DNA of 64,000 bases from Conexibacter sp. CPCC 206217 (lineage in GTDB: Bacteria > Actinomycetota > Thermoleophilia > Solirubrobacterales > Solirubrobacteraceae), in contig NZ_JAUTDO010000009.1 in the NCBI RefSeq assembly GCF_030646165.1, positions 62,001 to 126,000 of the forward strand, read 5' to 3'. Positions 58,144 to 64,000 of the stretch are shown one piece after another. The number at the start of each line of letters is the position of its first letter. Position 1 is the stretch's first letter. Made by a program: the position numbers and the translations under genes. The notes below the pieces were generated by a model. It was given only the letters and a program-made list of their open reading frames with translations, was not told the origin of the DNA and searched no databases.

Positions 58144-59045
58144 TGTCGACGCTGCCCAGGCCGGCGGCGGCCGCCGCCACCGGCGCCGCAGCGGGCGGCA
58201 CGGGGGCGGCGGGGCCCGCGGGATCCGCGCCGCCGCCCGACGACGAGCGGCCCGGCGGCAGCGGCGGTCGCCGCTCGCGCACGGTCGCGGCGCACGTGCT
58301 CCCGCCGCTGCTGTTCGCGATCGCGGTGCTGGTCGTCTGGCAGGTCGGCGTCAGAGTCACGGACACCGAGGAGTCGACGCTGCCGGCGCCGACGCAGGTC
58401 TTCAGCGCGATGTGGGACATACGCGACCTGCTGCTCGACAACGCGTGGGTGACGATCAAGGAGATCCTGATCGGCTACGCGATCGCGATCGTGCTCGGCG
58501 TCGGGCTCGCGGTGCTGCTGGCCAGCACGCTGCTGGCGGAGCGTGCGATCTACCCGTGGCTGGTCGTCTCGCAGATGGTCCCGATCCCGGCGATCGCGCC
58601 GATCCTCGTGATCTGGACCGGCTTCGACATGCGCCCGAAGGTGATCGTGATCGCGCTCGTCTCGTTCTTCCCGATCGCCGTCAACATGCTCGACGGCCTC
58701 AAGTCAACCGACCGCGAGCTGCTCAACCTGCTCAAGACGCTCGGCGCCGGGCGCTGGAAGCGCTTCCGCACCGCGCAGCTGCCGAGCTCGCTGCCGTTCC
58801 TCTTCTCCGGCCTCAAGATCGCCGCGGCGCTGGCCGTGATCGGCGCGGTCTTCGGCGAGTGGGTCGGCGCCGACGCCGGCCTCGGCTACCTGATCCTGAC
58901 GTTGAACAACCAGGTCGCGACGGCCGAGATGTTCGCGACCGTCGCCGTGCTGGCGGCCATCGGCATCGCGCTGTTCGGGCTCGTGCGGCTGGCCGAGCGG
59001 CTCGTGATGCCCTGGTACCACGAAAGCCGCAAGGAGAGCCTTTGA
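58143..59045 (+). CDS. ABC transporter permease (SsuC/ThiX type)
   Basis: A 300-residue permease. An Ala/Gly/Pro-rich cytoplasmic tail of about 55 residues precedes six membrane helices. The coupling loop is ELLNLLKTLGAGRWKRFRTAQLP (positions about 190-212; motif EAA-like with GAG), and the helix before it has PIPAIAPILVIWTGF. It overlaps the ATPase gene by one base and the amidohydrolase by 4 nt. The long disordered N-terminus is unusual for this family. Confidence 0.92.
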   Translation: MSTLPRPAAAAATGAAAGGTGAAGPAGSAPPPDDERPGGSGGRRSRTVAAHVLPPLLFAIAVLVVWQVGVRVTDTEESTLPAPTQVFSAMWDIRDLLLDNAWVTIKEILIGYAIAIVLGVGLAVLLASTLLAERAIYPWLVVSQMVPIPAIAPILVIWTGFDMRPKVIVIALVSFFPIAVNMLDGLKSTDRELLNLLKTLGAGRWKRFRTAQLPSSLPFLFSGLKIAAALAVIGAVFGEWVGADAGLGYLILTLNNQVATAEMFATVAVLAAIGIALFGLVRLAERLVMPWYHESRKESL

Positions 59046-60499
59046 CTGGAGACGCGCCGGCCGCCGCCGGCTCCGGCAGGACCGTCGTGCGCGGCGCGTG
59101 GGTCCTCGCGATGGACCCCGCCTGCGAGCTGGTGCGCGACGGCGCGGTCGCGTTCGGCGAGGACGGCGCAATCGCCGCGGTCGGGCCGTGGGAGCGGCTG
59201 CGCGCGCAGTTCCCCGGCGCCGCGGTCGTCGGCGACGGCAACGGGATCGTGCTGCCGGGCTTCGTCAACGCGCACACGCACCTGACGGAGGGCCTGATCG
59301 CCGGCATGGGCGAGACGGCGTCGCTGTGGGAGTGGTTCGACCGCGTCGTCTCGCCGGCGGCGCGGGTCACGACGCGCGAGGACGTGCGCGTCGGCGCGCT
59401 GTTGAAGGGCGCCGAGATGCTGCTGTCGGGCATCACGACCGTCAACGACATGTCGTGCCACCGCAACCTCGGCTCGCTCGCGTCGCTCGGCGCCGTCGAC
59501 GGCCTCGCCGCGATGGGGCTGCGCGGGATCGTCTCGTTCGGCGCGGAGAACCTCTACGACGGCGCGCCGTCCGAGGACGCCTTCATGGCCGAGCACGAGG
59601 CGCTCGCCGACCGCATCGACGGCGAGTCGCTGATCGGCTTCCGGCTCGGGATCGGCACGGTGCTGGGGATCAGCGACGAGCTGATGACGCGCTCGGTCGC
59701 GGCGTGCGCCGAGCACGGCTGGGCGGTCCACACGCACCTCGCCGAGGTGCGCGAGGAGCTGACGGAGTCGCGCGCCAGACACGGCGGGCGCACGACGATC
59801 GAGCACAGCGCCCACGTCGGCCTGCTCGACCACGAGCTGATCGCCGGCCACTGCATCTGGTGCGGCGAGCACGACATCTCGCTGCTGGCGGCGCGCGACG
59901 TCGCGGTCGCGCACAGTCCGGTCGCGAACATGATCCTCGCCTCCGGCGTCTGCCCGGTGCCGCGGCTGCGGCGCGAGGGCGTGCGCGTCGGGATCGGGAC
60001 CGACGGCGCGGCCTCCAACGACGGCCAGGACATGTTCGGCGCGATCAAGACGGCGGCGCTGCTGCAGAAGGTCCACACGCTGCGCGCCGACGCGATCAGC
60101 GCGATCGACGTGCTGCGGATGGCGACGCTGGAGGGCGCCCGCGCGCTGGGGCTGGAGCGCTCGATCGGCTCGCTGGAGCCCGGCAAGCGCGCCGACGTCG
60201 TCCTGCTCGACGGCGACACGCCCGAACTGGCGGCGATTCATGACCCGTGGCAGCAGGTCGTCTACTGCGCGACCTCGCGCTGCGTCAGCCACGTGTGGGT
60301 CGACGGCGCGGCGCGCGTCGCCGGCGGACGGCTCGTCGCGCAGGACCTGCGCGCGATCGCCGGGGAGGCGCGTGCGCTGGCGCGCGACCTGGCGGTGCGC
60401 GCCGGCCTCGGCGGCGAATCGGTGCTGTTGGGGGGCGAAGCGAGAGCCTTCCCGCCCTCCGCGCGCGCGGGCGCACGTGTGGAGACCGTAAGGGCCTGA
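59042..60499 (+). CDS. Amidohydrolase-superfamily deaminase (TRZ/ATZ, 8-oxoguanine or adenosine-type)
   Basis: A 485-residue metal-dependent hydrolase of the cytosine-deaminase-like group. VLPGFVNAHTHLTEG holds the first metal His pair near 78-80, HTHLAEVREELTE the His and catalytic Glu near 237-243, HCIWCGEHD the next His, and GIGTDGAASNDGQDMF the metal Asp. Members deaminate or dechlorinate amino-substituted purines, pyrimidines and triazines. The TTG start has AAGGAG 5 nt upstream and overlaps the permease by 4 nt. Coupling to an NMT1-type importer suggests uptake and deamination of an amino-heterocycle. Confidence 0.88.
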   Translation: MTGDAPAAAGSGRTVVRGAWVLAMDPACELVRDGAVAFGEDGAIAAVGPWERLRAQFPGAAVVGDGNGIVLPGFVNAHTHLTEGLIAGMGETASLWEWFDRVVSPAARVTTREDVRVGALLKGAEMLLSGITTVNDMSCHRNLGSLASLGAVDGLAAMGLRGIVSFGAENLYDGAPSEDAFMAEHEALADRIDGESLIGFRLGIGTVLGISDELMTRSVAACAEHGWAVHTHLAEVREELTESRARHGGRTTIEHSAHVGLLDHELIAGHCIWCGEHDISLLAARDVAVAHSPVANMILASGVCPVPRLRREGVRVGIGTDGAASNDGQDMFGAIKTAALLQKVHTLRADAISAIDVLRMATLEGARALGLERSIGSLEPGKRADVVLLDGDTPELAAIHDPWQQVVYCATSRCVSHVWVDGAARVAGGRLVAQDLRAIAGEARALARDLAVRAGLGGESVLLGGEARAFPPSARAGARVETVRA

Positions 60500-60544
60500 C
60501 GCAAGCGCTTCAGGTTTTCGCCTGCCCGTCCGATACTCCAGTCC

Positions 60545-61408
60545 ATGAGTGGATCAGGACGTTTCGGACGTGGTTGGCGGTTGGCGAAGGAAAGCTGGGC
60601 GGTGCTGCGCAACGACCGCTCGCTGACGCTCTTCCCGGTCGTTTCGGCCTTTGCGATGCTCGCGGCGGTGCTGCTGCTGGTCGGGCCCGGCGTTGTGGTG
60701 CTGGCGGTCGACGCCCCGGCGCCGGTCGCCTACGTGCTGTGGGCGATCGCGCTCTACATCCTCACGTTCATCGGGATCTACTGCAACGTCGCGCTCTCGG
60801 CCGCCGCGTCGCACTCGCTCGACGGCAACGACACCTCGCTGTCGGACGGCTTCTCGGTCGCGCGCCAGCGCACCGGCGTGATCGCGAAGTGGGCGGCGGT
60901 GTCGCTGGTCGTGGGCCTGCTGCTGAACGCGCTCGAGGCGGCGCTCGCGCAGTCCCCGATCGGTCGGATAGTCGCCGGGATCATCTCCGGCCTGCTCGGG
61001 GCCGCGTGGTCGATCGTGACCTTCTTCGTCGTGCCGTCGCTGGCGCTCGAGGGCCTCGCTCCGAAGGCGGCGCTGGAGCGCTCCGGCCGCCTGATCAAGG
61101 AGCGCTGGGGCGAGGGCCTGATCGGCTCCGGCTCGATCATGGGCATCGTCTTCCTGGCGCTGATCCTGCCGTCGGTCGCGATCGGCGCGCTGGGCGTCTA
61201 CACGGTCGACTCCTCGGCGGCGCTCGGCGGCCTGCTGATCGCGGTCGGCGTCGTCGGCGTCATCGCCGCGCTGCTGATCGGCTCGACGCTCAACGCGATC
61301 TTCCGCGTCGCGCTGTTCCGCTACGCGACCGATGGCGCTGTCGCGCCTGGCTTCGACCGCGACAGCCTCGAGAACGCGTTCCGGCCCAAGCGCCGCGGCC
61401 GCATCTAA
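60545..61408 (+). CDS. DUF6159-like multi-pass membrane protein
   Basis: A 287-residue integral membrane protein with about six helices in pairs. The N-terminal FGRGWRLAKESWAVLRNDRSL followed by two helices, then NVALSAAASHSLDGND, and the C-terminal STLNAIFRVALFRYATDG match the DUF6159 family, for which no activity is known. It begins 45 bp after the amidohydrolase and may be transcribed from its own promoter. Confidence 0.8.
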   Translation: MSGSGRFGRGWRLAKESWAVLRNDRSLTLFPVVSAFAMLAAVLLLVGPGVVVLAVDAPAPVAYVLWAIALYILTFIGIYCNVALSAAASHSLDGNDTSLSDGFSVARQRTGVIAKWAAVSLVVGLLLNALEAALAQSPIGRIVAGIISGLLGAAWSIVTFFVVPSLALEGLAPKAALERSGRLIKERWGEGLIGSGSIMGIVFLALILPSVAIGALGVYTVDSSAALGGLLIAVGVVGVIAALLIGSTLNAIFRVALFRYATDGAVAPGFDRDSLENAFRPKRRGRI

Positions 61409-61550
61409 CCGTTTCGCGGGCGTCCTGCGGCACCCGCACCACTAGTTCGTAGATCGTGCCGCGTTGGTACGGTCGCTGGCGAAACGAGGCTGGTTCGAGC
61501 CCTCGTCTCTCTGAGCTGTCTTACGTTCGTCGAAACCGTGGGAGTCGTTC

Positions 61551-61985
61551 GTGGAAGTCGAGAAGCAACGGTCTGGTGGCGCGCCGGGATCGCGCTCATC
61601 GCGCGGTGGCGGCAGCACCGTCGTGATCCTCGCAGTCGCCCTGCTGACGATCGTCGCAGCGCTCGGCATCGGCTTCGTGATAGCCGGCAATGCCGACGAG
61701 AACGACCAGACGGTCACCACCCCCGCCGGCACCAGCGTGACGCTGACGGCGGCGGAGGCGAAGGGCCGCGCCCAGTTCGGCGAGACCTGCGCGAACTGCC
61801 ACACGCTCGCGGCGGCTGACGCCGTCGGCAAGGTCGGCCCCGACCTCGACATCGTCAGACCAGACAGAGCGCTCGTGCTGACGATGATCAGAGCCGGCAG
61901 CGGCCAGATGCCGCCCGGGCTGCTGTCCGGCACGCAGGCGCAGGATGTCGCGGCGTTCGTCGCCGCCGCGACCGGCGCGAAGTAG
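61551..61985 (+). CDS. Membrane-anchored cytochrome c
   Basis: A 144-residue protein. A basic N-terminus and one membrane helix (about 23-46, VVILAVALLTIVAALGIGFVI) anchor it, with the heme domain outside. The heme motif is CANCH at 80-84 and the axial Met is likely Met120 in GQMPPG. The domain is a class I cytochrome c of about 75 residues. GTG start. No oxidase or Bc1 gene is nearby. Three of its Arg codons beyond the helix are AGA, those before it are CGN. Confidence 0.88.
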   Translation: MEVEKQRSGGAPGSRSSRGGGSTVVILAVALLTIVAALGIGFVIAGNADENDQTVTTPAGTSVTLTAAEAKGRAQFGETCANCHTLAAADAVGKVGPDLDIVRPDRALVLTMIRAGSGQMPPGLLSGTQAQDVAAFVAAATGAK

Positions 61986-62044
61986 CTCCTTCTTCCGGGC
62001 GCGCCCGCGCGGCGCGACCGGCTTGCATCTCCCGACCATCGATG

Positions 62045-62058
62045 CGAACATGTGTTCG
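62045..62058 (+). promoter_or_regulatory. LexA (SOS) box of imuB
   Basis: CGAACATGTGTTCG fits the Bacillus/actinobacterial consensus CGAACRNRYGTTCG at every defined position. A TTGCAT (62023-62028) and GAACAT (62046-62051) can be -35 and -10 boxes 17 bp apart, so LexA would cover the -10 box. The box ends 6 nt before the ATG of imuB, which implies a leaderless transcript. Confidence 0.85.
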
Positions 62059-62063
62059 TGTCG

Positions 62064-63251
62064 ATGGTCGTCTGCGTTCTGATCCCCCGTTTCCAGCTGA
62101 CGGTCGCCGTGGGCGACCGCGAGGAGCTGCTCAGCGCCCCCGCCGCGCTCGCGCCCGAGCCCGGGCGGGAGGCGCGCATCGGCGAGGTCTCGCTGGCGGC
62201 TGAGGCGTTCGGCGTGCGCGCCGGGATGCCGCTGGGGGAGGCGCTCGCGCGCTGTCCGGGGCTGGCGCTCGTGCCGCCCGACCCGGCCGGCGTCGCCGAC
62301 GCCTGGGAGCGGCTGATCGTGCGGCTGGAGTCGATCGGCGCGGCCGTCGAGCCGGAGCGCCCGGGGCTCGCCTGCTTCGAGGCGCAGGGCCTGGTGCGGT
62401 TGCACGGCGGCACGCTCGAGAAGGTGCTGGCGGCGGCGCGCGCCGCGCTGCGCCATCCGGCGCGGCTCGGCGCCGGCCCGTCGCGCTTCTGCGCGCTGGC
62501 GGCGGCGACGCGCGCGCGGCCGCGGCGGCCGCAGATCGTGCTCGGCGACGAGAGAACGGCGCGCGACTACCTCGCGACGCTGCCGGTCGCGCTGTTGCGC
62601 GGCCGCGACGAGACGGCCGCGCTGCCGGCGCCGCTGGCGCGGCTGGGGATCGAGACGCTCGGCGAGTTGGCGGCGCTGCCGCAGGCCGCGGTCGCGGACC
62701 GCTTCGGCGCGCCCGGCCTGCTCGCGTGGGCGCTGGCGCGGGGCCGCGACGGCGCGCTGCGCGCGCGTGAGGTGCCGGAGCGGGTGGAGGAGGAGCTGGA
62801 GCTGCCGGAGGCGATGTCGGGCGTGCAGTTGGAGCACGCGCTCGGCCTGCTCGTCGACCGGCTGCTGGCGCGGCGCGAGCGGCGCGGGCGGTCGCTGCGC
62901 GCGGTCGTGCTGGCGGCGGTGCTGGTGGAGGGCGGCACGTGGCGCGAGCAGGTGCCGTTCCGCGAGGCGCTCGCGAACCCGGCGCGGATGCGGCTGGCGC
63001 TGACGCCGCGGCTGGCGCTGCTGCCTGCGCCGGCGGAGCGGCTGCGGCTGGCAGCGGTCCGCTTCGGCCCGGTCTCGAGCGAGCAGCGCTCGCTGCTGGA
63101 CGAGGCGGCGGCGCAGCGGCGCGGCCGGCTGCGCGAGGGCGTGCGTCAGGCACGCGCCGCGGCCGGCCCGGACGCCGCGCTGCGCGTGCTCGCGATCGAT
63201 CCCGACTCGCGCGTGCCCGAGCGGCGCGCGGTGCTGACCCCGTTCGAATGA
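62064..63251 (+). CDS. imuB: ImuB-like Y-family polymerase-related mutagenesis protein
   Basis: A 395-residue Y-family polymerase relative. VVCVLIPRFQLTVAVG replaces the catalytic DxD-containing first strand, and LACFEAQGLVRLHGG replaces the YSIDE motif; both changes are typical of non-catalytic ImuB. A helix-hairpin-helix (RLGIETLGELAALPQAAVADRFG) and little-finger domain follow. ImuB bridges the beta clamp and DnaE2 in SOS mutagenesis. The ATG at 62064 follows the LexA box; earlier GTGs at 62052 and 62058 lie inside or at its edge. It is shorter than mycobacterial ImuB (over 500 residues). No imuA upstream. Confidence 0.85.
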   Translation: MVVCVLIPRFQLTVAVGDREELLSAPAALAPEPGREARIGEVSLAAEAFGVRAGMPLGEALARCPGLALVPPDPAGVADAWERLIVRLESIGAAVEPERPGLACFEAQGLVRLHGGTLEKVLAAARAALRHPARLGAGPSRFCALAAATRARPRRPQIVLGDERTARDYLATLPVALLRGRDETAALPAPLARLGIETLGELAALPQAAVADRFGAPGLLAWALARGRDGALRAREVPERVEEELELPEAMSGVQLEHALGLLVDRLLARRERRGRSLRAVVLAAVLVEGGTWREQVPFREALANPARMRLALTPRLALLPAPAERLRLAAVRFGPVSSEQRSLLDEAAAQRRGRLREGVRQARAAAGPDAALRVLAIDPDSRVPERRAVLTPFE

Positions 63252-63664
63252 GCACCCGCCGCCCTCCTCTCCCGCCGTCGGCGGGCTCCCGCTGGGTCCC
63301 CGGCCCGGCCGCGGCGCCTCGCAGGGCCGCTGTTCCGGCTGCGCCCGCCGCGCGCAGGGGCCCGTCTGCGGCCCGCGTGGGCGCGGCCGCTCCGGCTCGC
63401 TCCGGAGCAGTCCCCCCGGCCGGCCGCCGCCACCGCCTCGCGACGCCGAGAAGCGCGCAGGTGGCCGCCGACGCGCATGACGGCCGTCCGTTCGCCGTCG
63501 ACGGGCGCGAGGTCGACGCCGTGCGCGAGTCGTGGCTGGTCGAGGACCGCTGGTGGAGCGATGCGCCGCTGCGCCGTCGCTACTGGGAGGTCGTGACGAC
63601 CTGCGGGCGCAACCTCGTCGTCTTCCACGACCTGCGCGAGGGCGGCTGGTTTCGCCAGCGGTAG
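63248..63664 (+). CDS. DUF6504-like protein of the mutasome locus
   Basis: A 138-residue protein. The N-terminal 65 residues are Pro/Ala/Arg-rich and probably disordered. The C-terminal part, VRESWLVEDRWWSDAPLRRRYWEVV and VVFHDLREGGWFRQR, is the DUF6504 module usually encoded between imuB and dnaE2 in actinobacteria. The ATG overlaps the imuB stop by 4 nt, so it is coupled. Function unknown, probably accessory to translesion synthesis. Here dnaE2 does not follow; the next gene is on the opposite strand. Confidence 0.8.
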   Translation: MSTRRPPLPPSAGSRWVPGPAAAPRRAAVPAAPAARRGPSAARVGAAAPARSGAVPPAGRRHRLATPRSAQVAADAHDGRPFAVDGREVDAVRESWLVEDRWWSDAPLRRRYWEVVTTCGRNLVVFHDLREGGWFRQR

Positions 63665-63671
63665 CGATATG

Positions 63672-64000
63672 TCAACGATTGCGCGGTTCGACGACGCGTA
63701 CGACCGAGCCGTCGGCGGCATGCCAGACCATTCTCGACGGGGACGCGTCCTCGGCCGGGCGCGCGACCTCGAACGAGACGACGTTGTCCTGCACCGGGAC
63801 GGTCAGCTCGATCGCGGACGGATAGACCTCGGCCGGCCGGTGCCGCCCGCGACTCGCCCGCTGGGCGAACGTCATGTCGATCGACGCGACGCCGTCGGGC
63901 AGCAGCCCGCTGACGCTCGAACGGTCGTCGGACCCGCTGCCGGAGCTGCCGAACAGCCCGTATCTGCGGACGAACGCGAGGTCGACGCCGCCGCCTCCGC
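63672..64000 (-). CDS. Hypothetical protein (partial, 5' end outside window)
   Basis: A minus-strand frame open from the window edge to a stop at 63672, at least 109 codons. It reads VDLAFVRRYGLFGSSG, LLPDGVASIDMTFAQRAS, then EVYPSAIELTVPVQDNVVSFEV and VWHAADGSVVRVV. The LPDGVA and ELTVPVQDNVV segments suggest a beta-rich domain with polar loops. The start is not in the window. I do not recognise a family. It is convergent with the DUF6504-like gene, 7 bp apart. Confidence 0.6.
   Translation of the reverse strand, partial: GGGGVDLAFVRRYGLFGSSGSGSDDRSSVSGLLPDGVASIDMTFAQRASRGRHRPAEVYPSAIELTVPVQDNVVSFEVARPAEDASPSRMVWHAADGSVVRVVEPRNR

Noticed and set aside
61478..61510. Possible tRNA 3' end (GGTTCGAGCC) before the cytochrome c gene
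   Set aside because: It folds as a local hairpin ACGAGG/CCTCGT. No D-arm or anticodon arm can be built upstream.
1..64000. Insertion sequences, prophage or integrase genes
   Set aside because: No transposase, integrase or phage gene was recognised. The low-GC patch near 34.4-37.2 kb has no mobility gene.

Overview
The window is very GC-rich DNA with actinobacterial architecture: dense CGC/CTG codons, frequent GTG/TTG starts, apparently leaderless promoters, Bacillus/actinobacterial-type LexA box, type A RNase P RNA. The families seen (secreted proteins with short basic C-terminal beta domains, a HATPase fused to an output domain, PucR-type regulator, many small catabolic kinases) suggest a soil member of the Thermoleophilia/Solirubrobacterales (Conexibacter-like). 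That placement is inference; no 16S gene is present.

Region 1 (1-25.6 kb) is a carbohydrate and sugar-acid catabolic island. It holds four sugar-phosphate-isomerase-like TIM barrels (one partial, one hydroxypyruvate-isomerase-like), a D-2-hydroxyacid dehydrogenase, an unassigned U32-like TIM barrel followed by araB-araD, a cyclase-family hydrolase, an IclR regulator, a class II aldolase divergent from rhaB, a fused iron/putrescine-type ABC permease with its ATPase but no binding protein, a glyoxalase-fold protein, a ketoglutarate-semialdehyde-type dehydrogenase, an enolase-superfamily sugar-acid dehydratase, a DeoR regulator, a histidine phosphatase and an FGGY kinase. Three Bcr/CflA-type MFS transporters are interspersed. 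Two promoters with identical TTGACT-17-TAGCGT geometry carry a matching downstream palindrome, and a third copy of the palindrome lies in front of the cyclase operon, indicating a local regulon.

Region 2 (25.7-42.2 kb) is mixed housekeeping and signalling: a convergent c-di-GMP pair (PAS-GGDEF and EAL-GAF), a secreted Calx-beta/GH6-like protein, a YnfA-like membrane protein, a MerR regulator with a divergent Cys-Cys protein, metF, an ECF41-type sigma factor divergent from a small monooxygenase, a decayed secreted serine protease in a lower-GC patch, rnpB with its terminator (and a degenerate copy of the rnpB 3' flank 4.6 kb away), a HATPase fused to an output domain, a PucR/CdaR-like regulator and a tandem universal stress protein.

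Region 3 (42.2-53.3 kb) is a run of mostly monocistronic exported proteins (beta-helix protein, alpha/beta hydrolase, small secreted proteins, SGNH hydrolase, L,D-transpeptidase, choice-of-anchor A protein with a Pro/Glu/Arg repeat stalk), several followed by strong GC hairpins. Many exported proteins in the window use the otherwise rare arginine codon AGA heavily.

Region 4 (53.3-64 kb) holds a large BTAD-type regulator, a compact ABC operon (NMT1/THI5-like lipoprotein, ATPase, permease, amidohydrolase) likely for an amino-substituted nitrogen heterocycle, a DUF6159-like membrane protein, a membrane-anchored cytochrome c, and a LexA-box-controlled imuB followed by a DUF6504-like gene, with neither imuA nor dnaE2 beside them.
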